Shown here piece by piece: positions 1 through 6,920 of a stretch of 20,114 bases of DNA. Below the pieces are notes generated by a model that saw only the letters and a program-made list of their open reading frames with translations, ran no database searches and was not told the origin of the DNA. The stretch is from Pseudomonadota bacterium. Lineage in GTDB: Bacteria; Pseudomonadota; Alphaproteobacteria; Rhodobacterales; Rhodobacteraceae. The DNA is taken from assembly GCA_022573605.1 (NCBI GenBank), contig JACZTQ010000023.1, positions 1 to 20,114 on the forward strand, written 5' to 3'. Both the position numbers and the translations under genes were made by a program. The first letter of the stretch is position 1, and the number at the start of each line of letters is the position of its first letter.

Positions 1-360
1 CACCAGTGCCGGGTTGAGGGCGTGCAGCACATCCGGGCCGAGGCCCCATTTCTCCAGCGTGCCGGGGCGGAAATTTTCGGCCAGCACGTCGGCGCGGCGG
101 ACCAGTTGCTTCAGCGTCGCCACGCCCTCGGGAGATTTCAGGTCAAGGGTGACCGAGGGCTTGTTGCGGGCCTCGGAGAGCCAGGCCAGGGTGCGTTCGG
201 GGTCGTCCGTGGCGGTGCCGAAGCGGCGCATCGGGTCGCCGCCCTCGGGGTGCTCGATCTTGATCACCTCGGCGCCGAACTCGCCGAGAATCGACGCCGT
301 CAGGGGGGCGGCGATGAAGGTGGCGAGATCGAGCACGCGGATGCCGTCGAGGGGTTTCAT
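1..360 (-). CDS. CoA-transferase family III (CaiB/BaiF type), 5' part only
   Basis: The first 120 codons are visible; the gene continues past the left edge. The N-terminus MKPLDGIRVLDL, then the run from FIAAPLTASILGEFGAEVIKIEHPEGGDPMRRFG to ENFRPGTLEKWGLG (residues 96-109), is the typical Rossmann-like opening of class III CoA-transferases such as formyl-CoA transferase and CaiB. These enzymes move CoA between carboxylic acids in the cytosol. The catalytic aspartate of the family lies beyond residue 120 and cannot be checked. The ATG overlaps the stop of the preceding decarboxylase-like gene by 4 bp (ATGA), so it is the last visible gene of a translationally coupled minus-strand operon. Its job there is probably to activate the acid product of the upstream enzymes. 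The acid substrate cannot be told from this fragment. Confidence 0.93.
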   Translation of the reverse strand, partial: MKPLDGIRVLDLATFIAAPLTASILGEFGAEVIKIEHPEGGDPMRRFGTATDDPERTLAWLSEARNKPSVTLDLKSPEGVATLKQLVRRADVLAENFRPGTLEKWGLGPDVLHALNPALV

Positions 361-755
361 CCGCCCTGCCCCGGCGGTTCCGCCTCGATCTCGGCGAACA
401 TCTCGCGGGCGACGCGGAAAGCGTCGAGCGCCGCCGGGGCCCCGCAATAGACGGCGCTCTGGAGCAGGCATTCGCGGATTTCCTCGCGGCTAACGCCGTT
501 CCTCAGCGCCCCGCGCAGATGAAGCTTCAGTTCCGCCGGACGGTTCAGCGCCGTCAGCATGCCGATGTTGAGGATCGAACGGCTGCGGCGGTCCAGCCCG
601 GGGCGGCGCCAGATGTCGCCCCAGGCGTATTTCGTGATGTATTCTTGGAGTGGCATGTTGAAATCGTCGGACGCGGCCAGCGAGCGCTCGACATGATCCG
701 CGCCGACGACCTCGCGGCGGATCTCCAGCCCCTTGTTCCAAAGCTCGTCCGTCAT
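357..755 (-). CDS. carboxymuconolactone decarboxylase-like (CMD/PcaC family) protein
   Basis: A 132-residue all-helical protein of the usual length for gamma-carboxymuconolactone decarboxylase (PcaC). The stretch around residues 45-90 (WGDIWRRPGLDRRSRSILNIGMLTALNR, then KLHLRGALRNGVSREEI) matches the CMD core, with the conserved His in KLHLRGALRNG at position 79. There is no CxxC pair, which argues against the AhpD peroxidase branch and for the decarboxylase or other non-redox branch. The ATG at 755 overlaps the stop of the dehydrogenase gene (ATGA), and its own stop overlaps the CoA-transferase start. PcaC opens the route from carboxymuconolactone to the enol-lactone in protocatechuate breakdown. 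Here the substrate is unknown, because the neighbours are not standard pca genes. Confidence 0.92.
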   Translation of the reverse strand: MTDELWNKGLEIRREVVGADHVERSLAASDDFNMPLQEYITKYAWGDIWRRPGLDRRSRSILNIGMLTALNRPAELKLHLRGALRNGVSREEIRECLLQSAVYCGAPAALDAFRVAREMFAEIEAEPPGQGG

Positions 756-1699
756 GCAAGCACCCGGATCGGATTGCCCGCCAGCCACGATTCGAGGCTC
801 TCGACGATCTCGCCGTAGAAGGCGCGGTAGGTGCCCTCCGTGACGTAGCCGAGATGGGGGGTCAGGAGGGTGCGCGGGCAGGAGCGGATCGGGTGGTCCG
901 GGGGCAGCGGCTCGGCGTCGTAGACATCGATTCCGGCGCCGGCGATGCGGCCCTCGGTCAGCGCCGCGATCAGGGCGTCGGTGTCGACGATGGGGCCGCG
1001 CGAGGTGTTGATCAGGTAGGCGGTGGGTTTCATCTGCGCCAGTTCGGCCGCCCCCACGAGGCCGCGTGAACGCTCGCCGAGTTTGTAGTGGATGGTGATG
1101 AAATCGGAACGGGCGAACAGCTCGGCCTTGTCGACCCGGACAGCACCCGCCTCGGCCGCCGCCTCGTCGGTCAGGTTCTGGCTCCAGGCGATCACGTTCA
1201 TCTCGAAGGCGTGGGCAATTTTGGCCATCTTGGTGCCGAGCCGCCCGAGGCCGAGGATGCCCAGCGTCTTGCCCTGCATGTCCAGCCCCAGGGTGGTGAT
1301 CCAGGCGCCCTCGCGCATGCGGGCGTTCTCGAGGTGGATGTTGCGGGCCAGCGACAGCATCAGGCCCCAGGCCAGCTCGGGCGTGGCCTGGGCCGAGCCG
1401 CCGGTGCCGAGCACGGGGATGCCGCGGTCCTTGCAGGCGTCGAGGTCGAGGGCGGCGTTGCGCATGCCCGCGGTGACGACCAGCTTCAGCTTGGGCAGCC
1501 GCTCGATCAGGTCGCGCTTGAAGGGGCTGCGCTCGCGCATGATGCAGACGATCTCGTAGGGCGCCAGCCGGTGGGCAAAACCGTCGAGCCCCTCGTAGAT
1601 GTCGGAAAAGAAGGTGATCTCGTGCGCGCGCTCGAGGCCGCTCCAGTCGGCCATCTCGCGGGCGACGTTCTGGTAGTCGTCGAGGACGGCGATTTTCAT
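752..1699 (-). CDS. D-2-hydroxyacid dehydrogenase family protein
   Basis: A 315-residue NAD(P)-dependent dehydrogenase of the D-isomer 2-hydroxyacid family, which reduces 2-oxo acids or oxidises 2-hydroxy acids in the cytosol. The nucleotide-binding motif GLGRLG is at 150-155. The catalytic triad is visible: Arg234 in NTSRGPIVD, Glu263 in DVYDAEPLP and His282 in LTPHLGYVTEGTYRAFY. The C-terminal pattern TPHLGYVTEGTYRAFY is typical of the subfamily often annotated as phosphoglycerate dehydrogenase-like in proteobacterial catabolic clusters, not of SerA itself, because there is no ACT domain. The ATG at 1699 has a good ribosome binding site (AAAGGGAG, 6 nt upstream). It lies 14 bp after the enolase gene and overlaps the decarboxylase-like gene by 4 bp. 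Confidence 0.95.
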   Translation of the reverse strand: MKIAVLDDYQNVAREMADWSGLERAHEITFFSDIYEGLDGFAHRLAPYEIVCIMRERSPFKRDLIERLPKLKLVVTAGMRNAALDLDACKDRGIPVLGTGGSAQATPELAWGLMLSLARNIHLENARMREGAWITTLGLDMQGKTLGILGLGRLGTKMAKIAHAFEMNVIAWSQNLTDEAAAEAGAVRVDKAELFARSDFITIHYKLGERSRGLVGAAELAQMKPTAYLINTSRGPIVDTDALIAALTEGRIAGAGIDVYDAEPLPPDHPIRSCPRTLLTPHLGYVTEGTYRAFYGEIVESLESWLAGNPIRVLA

Positions 1700-1713
1700 C
1701 TGTGCTCCCTTTG

Positions 1714-2874
1714 TCAGGCGATCCGGTAATGGGCGATGAAATCCCGGTCGGGCGCAACCCCCAACCCGGGGCCGCCGGGCAGGCCGACGCTGCCGCCGCT
1801 CTCGCGCACCTGGCGCTGGATTTCCAGCGGCTCGGCCAGCAGTTCGTCGCGGAAGCGGTTGGGGGTGGTGTCGAACTCGAGCATCGGTTGCCACGGGTGC
1901 AGGCCGCCGGGCAGGTCCGGCATCGCCGCCAGCAGGTGCATGTTGGTGGTCACCGCGATGGCCGAACCCCAGACATGGTTGATCACCGGCACGAAATGGG
2001 CGTGACACAGCGCCACCACCTTGAGAAATTCGCTGATCCCGCCCAGGGCGCAGACCTCGGGCTGGGCGATCCCGACGGCGCGCGCCTCGAGCAGGTCCTT
2101 CCAGCCCCAGCGGGTGAACTCGGCCTCGCCGCCGGCGATGGTGGTCTTCAGCCCGGCGCGCAGTTCGGCGTAGCCCGCCTTGTCCTCGGGGGCGACCGGT
2201 TCCTCGAACCAGTAGGCGCCGAGCTCGTCGAGGGCATGGCCGACATAGAAGGCGTCGGCGGTGGTGTAGCAGTGGTTGGCGTCGACCATGAACCGGTAAT
2301 CCTCGCCGACGCCCTCGCGCACCGCCCGGGCCAGCGCCACGTCCTGGCGCGGGCCGAGGCCGACCTTCATCTTGGTCGCGGCGTAGCCGGCCTCGCGGAT
2401 TGCCGCCGCCTCGTCGCGGAAGGCGGCGGCGAGGTCGGGCACGCGGCGCAGCATCATGCCGTAGCCGTAGACCGGGATGCGCTCGCGGCACGGCCCCCCG
2501 AGGAGGCGGTAGAGCGGCAGCCCGGCGACCTGCCCGGCGATGTCCCAGAGCGCGATGTCGATCCCGGAAAGCGCCTGGATCGGCATGCCCTTCTGGCCGT
2601 GATCGCGCAGCATGTTGTAGCAATGGTGCCAGATCGCCTCGCGCGCCAGCGGGTCGCGCCCGAGCAGCATCGGCTGGAGCACCTGCTCGACGATGGTCCG
2701 ATTGGCCAGCGCGATATTGCCGGGGCCGAAGCATTCGCCCCAGCCGGTCACGCCGTCGGAGGTCTCGACCTCGACCAGATGCGCCGTGCGGGCGGTGAAA
2801 TACTGCTGCGAATAGCCCAGTTCCTGGTCGAGCTTGTGTTGCAGGACGTGGCTGGTGATGCGGGTGATCTTCAT
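1714..2874 (-). CDS. mandelate racemase/muconate lactonizing enzyme family protein (sugar-acid cycloisomerase-like)
   Basis: A 386-residue enolase-superfamily enzyme. The N-terminal capping domain spans about 1-125 and the TIM barrel about 135-360. Visible active-site elements are the KxK motif at 168-170 (TKMKVG), metal ligands Asp198 (FMVDANH), Glu224 (WFEEP) and Glu250 (AGGE), and His300 in INHVWGSAI. The order EEP / GGE / QPxxCxxGGxSE / HVWG / PWQPMLEFDTTPN is close to what I recall for D-galactarolactone cycloisomerases, so a lactone cycloisomerase or a sugar-acid dehydratase is likelier than mandelate racemase. Position 273, usually Asp (QPD) in that branch, is Glu here (QPEVCALGG). The start at 2874 overlaps the hydrolase stop by 4 bp (ATGA). 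Exact substrate unknown. Confidence 0.94.
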   Translation of the reverse strand: MKITRITSHVLQHKLDQELGYSQQYFTARTAHLVEVETSDGVTGWGECFGPGNIALANRTIVEQVLQPMLLGRDPLAREAIWHHCYNMLRDHGQKGMPIQALSGIDIALWDIAGQVAGLPLYRLLGGPCRERIPVYGYGMMLRRVPDLAAAFRDEAAAIREAGYAATKMKVGLGPRQDVALARAVREGVGEDYRFMVDANHCYTTADAFYVGHALDELGAYWFEEPVAPEDKAGYAELRAGLKTTIAGGEAEFTRWGWKDLLEARAVGIAQPEVCALGGISEFLKVVALCHAHFVPVINHVWGSAIAVTTNMHLLAAMPDLPGGLHPWQPMLEFDTTPNRFRDELLAEPLEIQRQVRESGGSVGLPGGPGLGVAPDRDFIAHYRIA

Positions 2875-3734
2875 CGCGTTGCCTCCCGCGCCCGGCCGTG
2901 AAACTCGAGCAGCAGGGCGTTGACCACCTCGGGCGCCTCGTACATGGCCCAGTGGCCGCAGGCGGGGATGACGTGGGTCTCGATGTCGGGCCGGATGGCG
3001 CGGCACATGGCGAAGCGCTCGGCAATCGAGGGGATCGCGGCGGCGTCGTGCGCGCCGTAGATCACCTTGACCGGGCAGGTCTGGGCGCCGATCAGGCGCG
3101 GGGTGTCGCCGGTCCAACTCAGGCGGCGGCTGTCGAAGCGGCTGCGCTCGATATTGCGGAACTGCATGCCGATGGCCCAGTCGTCGATCTTGGCGCGGTC
3201 CCAGAGCATCAGCCGGGCGAGGTTCTCGGCGTGCATGGCGCGGAGCTCCTGCTCCGTCGGGGTGCGGTCCAGCCGCTTGGCGAGACGGCGGCGGCTGTCC
3301 AGGGTGAACTCCCTGCCCTTCGGCGGGCCGTAGCCGGCGCCGCCGGTCATCGAGAGCGAGGCGGCGCGCGGGCCGAGAGCCACGGCGGTGGCGGCCGCGA
3401 TCAGGCCGCCGAAGGAGAATCCGGCGAGGTGGATGCGCGGCGCGTCACCGCAGATCTCGGCCACCGCCTCGGCCACCACGGCGAGGTAGTCGTCGTTCGA
3501 GATGTCCGGCGCCACGGCGGTGGAATCGCCGTAGCTGGGCTGGTCGATGGCGATCACCCTAAAAGCGCTGGCCAGCGCATCGACATTGCGCACCCAGTGC
3601 CGCCACGACCCGGCCCCGCCATGCATCAGCACCAGCGGCTCGCCGGCGCCGAATTCACGGAACGCGACCCCGTTGGCGGTGCGCCGGAACGGCGTCTCGA
3701 CAAAACGCCGGTCCAAATCGGGGGCGAGGTTCAC
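2871..3734 (-). CDS. alpha/beta hydrolase
   Basis: A 287-residue alpha/beta-fold hydrolase if started at the GTG at 3734. This start was chosen because GAGGG lies 5 nt upstream and because longer versions of the frame run back over the upstream gene. The oxyanion motif HGGAGSW is at 38-44, the nucleophile elbow GFSFGG has Ser107, and the acid and base are probably Asp230 (YGAHD) and His261 (CGHWAMYEAPE). A cap region of about 135-205 separates the two core halves. Enol-lactone hydrolases (PcaD), C-C bond hydrolases and esterases share this architecture. Between an enolase-family cycloisomerase and a decarboxylase-like protein, a lactone-opening role is the natural inference, but the sequence does not prove it. 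The stop overlaps the enolase start by 4 bp. Confidence 0.93.
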   Translation of the reverse strand: MNLAPDLDRRFVETPFRRTANGVAFREFGAGEPLVLMHGGAGSWRHWVRNVDALASAFRVIAIDQPSYGDSTAVAPDISNDDYLAVVAEAVAEICGDAPRIHLAGFSFGGLIAAATAVALGPRAASLSMTGGAGYGPPKGREFTLDSRRRLAKRLDRTPTEQELRAMHAENLARLMLWDRAKIDDWAIGMQFRNIERSRFDSRRLSWTGDTPRLIGAQTCPVKVIYGAHDAAAIPSIAERFAMCRAIRPDIETHVIPACGHWAMYEAPEVVNALLLEFHGRAREATR

Positions 3735-3742
3735 TTGGGCCC

Positions 3743-4540
3743 TCAGTCCCAGGGCTTCTCGTCGTCGTAGACCTGCTCGGGCATCGGCAGGCCGGCGAAA
3801 TCGGCCGCTGTCAACGGCCGGTCGGGGCACAGCCCGAGCTTTTCCAGCACCAGCATCAGTTGGCGGGTGTGCTGGCCGGAATGCCAGGCGACGCGCTCCA
3901 GGTAGTCGTGCAGGGTCTGCTCGCCGTAGTAGACCTCCGCCCGGCGGGCAAAATCACCGCCCCTGTGGGCCTCCCACCAGGCGTTGAAGCGGGCCCTGGT
4001 GGCCCGGCCGGAGGCGGCGAGGTCGGCGGCGGTGCGCACCTGGGCGGGTGCGGGGCGGCGGTAGGCTTCCTCGGTCAGGGCCAAGCCCTCGGTCTCGTCG
4101 ACCAGGGAGTCGACGATCTGGAAGATGTGGCTGGCGAGGTCGCGAAAGCTGCGCGGGCGGTTCGGCAGCAGGTCGCCGAGATGCGCCTCGGGAAGCTGGG
4201 CGGCGAAGCGGATGGCGCCCTCCAGGATGGTGTCGATGCGGTCGCGCAGCGTCGCCGGCGGCAGCACTTCGCGGTTCAGCTCGATCCCGGCGATGCGCGC
4301 CACGTCGCGCAGGATCTGGCCGCTGACCCATTGTGCGCCCCTGCCCTTGCCGCGGGCGACCACCGGCACCAGGCGCACGCCGAGGGCTTCGAGTTCCTTG
4401 AATCCGCGCTCGTCGGCGAGCACGTCGATCGAGACGAAGGGGACGCCGTGGCGCTTCAGCAACTCCTTGGTGCGCAGGCAACTCGAGCAGCCCGGCTGCC
4501 AGTAGACCCGGAGTTCGGGTTCGGTCGCGGTCGCGGTCAT
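3743..4540 (-). CDS. glutaredoxin-DinB domain fusion protein
   Basis: A 265-residue protein with two domains. Residues 10-90 are a glutaredoxin-like thioredoxin fold with a CSSC dithiol site at 18-21 (WQPGCSSCLRTKELLKRHGVPF) and the expected cis-proline region LVPVV near 58-61. Residues 96-235 form a DinB-like four-helix bundle. Its likely metal-binding histidines are His138 (LASHIFQ), His220 and His224 (WHSGQH). DinB-fold enzymes include thiol-dependent maleylpyruvate isomerases and bacillithiol/mycothiol transferases, so a thiol-handling enzyme (isomerase, transferase or dehalogenase) is plausible. It is the first gene of the operon, with GGAGG 8 nt before the ATG, and its stop is 8 bp before the hydrolase GTG. 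Both domains lie in one uninterrupted frame, so the fusion is not a frameshift artefact. The reaction is unknown. Confidence 0.92.
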   Translation of the reverse strand: MTATATEPELRVYWQPGCSSCLRTKELLKRHGVPFVSIDVLADERGFKELEALGVRLVPVVARGKGRGAQWVSGQILRDVARIAGIELNREVLPPATLRDRIDTILEGAIRFAAQLPEAHLGDLLPNRPRSFRDLASHIFQIVDSLVDETEGLALTEEAYRRPAPAQVRTAADLAASGRATRARFNAWWEAHRGGDFARRAEVYYGEQTLHDYLERVAWHSGQHTRQLMLVLEKLGLCPDRPLTAADFAGLPMPEQVYDDEKPWD

Positions 4541-4684
4541 TTTTGGTGCCTCCGTGGCTGCGTTTTCGGGCGGCGCTTGCCCGCGGGAAATCCCATCCCT
4601 AATGATGGTCGCAGGTTACCAGCGCGAAATGGCGTTTCGCAAGCGGTGTGGGAAAGGCGGATGCCGGAAAGGCGGATCAAGGGG
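4541..4684. promoter_or_regulatory. divergent promoter region with inverted repeats
   Basis: This 144-bp spacer separates the minus-strand catabolic operon from the plus-strand acyl-CoA synthetase, so it must hold both promoters. Three inverted repeats are visible: CGGGC/GCCCG at 4567-4583, CCATC/GATGG within about 4592-4608, and GCGAAA-N5-TTTCGC at 4624-4640. The last is a clean operator-like dyad close to the synthetase start. No regulator gene is in the window. I could not assign confident -35/-10 boxes. Confidence 0.45.
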
Positions 4685-6757
4685 ATGGACGGGCGCTCGG
4701 AGAAAGCGACGCTGCACGATGCGCTGTTCCGGCCGCGCAGCATCGGGCTGGTGGGGCTGTCGAGCGACCGGCGGCGCCCCACCGGGCGGGTTCTGGATAT
4801 CCTCTGCCGGGGCGGCTATGGCGGCCGGATCTACGTGGTCAATCCGCGCCACGACGAGGTGCAGGAGGCGCGGGCCTATCCCAGCCTGGGCGATCTGCCG
4901 GAGGCGCCGGAGCATGTCTATGTGCTGCTCGGCACGCGGCTGGCGGAGCAGGCGGTGCGCGATTGCGCCGCGATCGGGGTCAGGGTGGTCACCGTGCTGG
5001 CGGACGGGTTCGCCGAGACCGGGCCCGAGGGCGCGGCGCGCCAGCGGGCCATGGTGGAGACCGCGCGGGCGGCGGGGATGCGGCTGCTGGGGCCGAACTC
5101 GATGGGGCTGGCCGACCACCACGGCGGCGCCTGGATCACGGTGAACGCGATCTACGGCGAGCCGGATCAGTTGGCCGGGCGGGCGGTGCTGATTTCGCAG
5201 AGCGGCTCGATGATGGGCGGGCTGATCAGCCGGGCGCGCAGCCTCGGGCTGGGGTTCGCGAAATCCATCGCGGTCGGCAACGAGGCCGACCTCAGCGTCG
5301 GCGAGATCGGGCTGCTGTGCATCGACGACCCGAACGTGGATGTGTTCCTGCTGTTCCTCGAGACGATCCGCGAGGCCGGCCCGCTGGCCGCGTTCGCCAC
5401 CGCCGCGCAGGCGGCGGGCAAGCCGGTGATCGCTTACAAGATGGGGCGCTCGAAGGTGGGCCAGCAGCTTGCGGTGGCGCATACCGGGGCGGTGCTCGGC
5501 GACGACGCTGTGGTCGATGCCTATCTGCGCGATGCCGGCATTGCCCGGGTCCATACGCTGGACGGGTTGGTCGAGGCGGCGACCCTGTTCGCCGGGCGGC
5601 GGCCGTTGGGCAAGACCGACCCGGCGGTGGGTGTGCTGACCACCACGGGGGGCGGCGGGGCCGCGGTCTGCGACCGGCTGGCGCTGACCGGAGCGCGGAT
5701 CGAGCCCGCCGGGGAGGCGACGCTGGCGGCGATCCGGGCGACCGGATTGAACGTTGTCCGGGCGCCGATGACCGACCTGACGATGGCCGGCGCCGGGCCG
5801 CGGTTCGTGCGCCCGGCGCTGGAGGCGATGATGCGCGATCCGGGATTCGACGTGGTGGTGTCGGTGTCGGGCTCGTCGGCACGCTCGGCGACGGCCGAGA
5901 CCATGCGCCCGCTGATCGAGGCCGACAAGGGCGGCAAGCCGTTCGGGGCCTTCCTGACCCCGGAGGCAACCGACGGGCTGCGGCTGCTGGTCGAGGCCGG
6001 GGTGCCGGCCTTCCGCACCCCGGAATCCTGCGCCGATGCGATCGGGGCGCTGTTGCATTGGCGCCAGCCCAGGGCGGGGATCGCACCGGCCTCCTCGGCG
6101 CCGGAGCAGGGTGCGGTGATCGATGAGCGCGCCTCGCTGGCGTTGCTGGAGGGGCTGGGGGTGCCGGTGGTGGCGTCGCTGGAGGTGAGTGTTGCCGAAG
6201 TGGGCAACGCCGCCCTGCCCTTCGCCTATCCGGTGGTCGCCAAGGTGCTGTCGGAGGCGGTGCCGCACAAGACCGAGGCCGGCGGCGTGGTGGTCGGGAT
6301 CGCCGGGCGCCAAGCGCTGGCGGCGGCGGGGCTGGAGATTGCCGCGAGCGTGGCCGCGCATCATCCCGGCGTGACGGTGGACCGGGTGCTGGTGCAGCCG
6401 ATGGTCGCGGGGTTGCAGGAGGTGCTGCTGGGTTATCGCCGCGACGCGCAGGTCGGGCCGGTGGTGACGCTGGCGCCGGGGGGGGTGCTGGTCGGGCTCT
6501 ACGACGACAAGGCGGTGCGCCTCGCGCCGGTGGACGAGGCGACGGCGGCGGAGATGATCGGGGAGGTCGTCGGCCTCGCGCCGTTGCGCGGCCATCGCGG
6601 GCTGCCAAGGGGCGATCTGGCGGCGCTGGCGCGGGCCCTGGCGGCGTTCTCGCGGCTGGCGGAGTTGGCCGACGTGGTGGAGGCGGATGCGAACCCGGTC
6701 ATGGTGATGGAGAGCGGGGTCGTCGCGGTCGATGCGCTGATCGTGAGGGGCGGATGA
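4685..6757 (+). CDS. NDP-forming acyl-CoA synthetase (acetate--CoA ligase family)
   Basis: A 690-residue fused alpha-beta acyl-CoA synthetase that makes acyl-CoA from acid, CoA and ATP through a phosphohistidine. Domain order: CoA-binding Rossmann domain at about 12-145 (LFRPRSIGLVGLSSD, VVNPRHDEV), first ligase domain at about 160-300, second ligase domain at about 310-460, and ATP-grasp domain at about 478-688 (PVVAKVLSEAVPHKTEAGGVVVG; EADANPVMV at the end). The phosphorylated histidine should be His266 in VAHTGAVLGDD. Start choice is uncertain: ATG 4685 has GGCGG 9 nt upstream, while an in-frame ATG at 4661 would add 8 residues. It is divergent from the catabolic operon and may activate its substrate or product. 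The class acts on acetate, propionate, branched or aryl acids, and the substrate cannot be read here. Confidence 0.95.
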   Translation: MDGRSEKATLHDALFRPRSIGLVGLSSDRRRPTGRVLDILCRGGYGGRIYVVNPRHDEVQEARAYPSLGDLPEAPEHVYVLLGTRLAEQAVRDCAAIGVRVVTVLADGFAETGPEGAARQRAMVETARAAGMRLLGPNSMGLADHHGGAWITVNAIYGEPDQLAGRAVLISQSGSMMGGLISRARSLGLGFAKSIAVGNEADLSVGEIGLLCIDDPNVDVFLLFLETIREAGPLAAFATAAQAAGKPVIAYKMGRSKVGQQLAVAHTGAVLGDDAVVDAYLRDAGIARVHTLDGLVEAATLFAGRRPLGKTDPAVGVLTTTGGGGAAVCDRLALTGARIEPAGEATLAAIRATGLNVVRAPMTDLTMAGAGPRFVRPALEAMMRDPGFDVVVSVSGSSARSATAETMRPLIEADKGGKPFGAFLTPEATDGLRLLVEAGVPAFRTPESCADAIGALLHWRQPRAGIAPASSAPEQGAVIDERASLALLEGLGVPVVASLEVSVAEVGNAALPFAYPVVAKVLSEAVPHKTEAGGVVVGIAGRQALAAAGLEIAASVAAHHPGVTVDRVLVQPMVAGLQEVLLGYRRDAQVGPVVTLAPGGVLVGLYDDKAVRLAPVDEATAAEMIGEVVGLAPLRGHRGLPRGDLAALARALAAFSRLAELADVVEADANPVMVMESGVVAVDALIVRGG

Positions 6758-6824
6758 GAGGGGCGCTGTGCGGCCGGACCGGATCGATACGTCGTAGAAG
6801 AACGGAGGGGCGGTGCGTGGACGC

Positions 6825-6885
6825 CACCGCCGTAGCCTCCCCCCCGGCCCCCCTCCCAGAGGGAGTGGGGGGCGAAATCGGCGGG
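6825..6885. repeat. G/C-rich hairpin repeat, copy 1 (short form)
   Basis: The left part (6825-6849, CACCGCCG then a C-rich run) and right part (6856-6885, CAGAGGGAGTGGGGGG then CGAAATCGGCGGG) recur in the same orientation at 9859-9964. In this copy CTCCC-AGA-GGGAG forms a tight hairpin whose stem continues, after one bulged T, into the C-run/G-run pairing. It lies 35 bp upstream of the serine hydrolase start, inside the 163-bp gap after the acyl-CoA synthetase, so it could also act on RNA between the two genes. Confidence 0.8.
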
Positions 6886-6920
6886 TGCTGGGCGAACGCG
6901 GAGCGGTGTGAAAGGTTGAA

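Noticed and set aside
1..4540. A standard pca (protocatechuate) operon
   Set aside because: There is no PcaB, PcaGH or PcaIJ. The enolase-family protein resembles sugar-acid cycloisomerases, and the CoA-transferase is class III.
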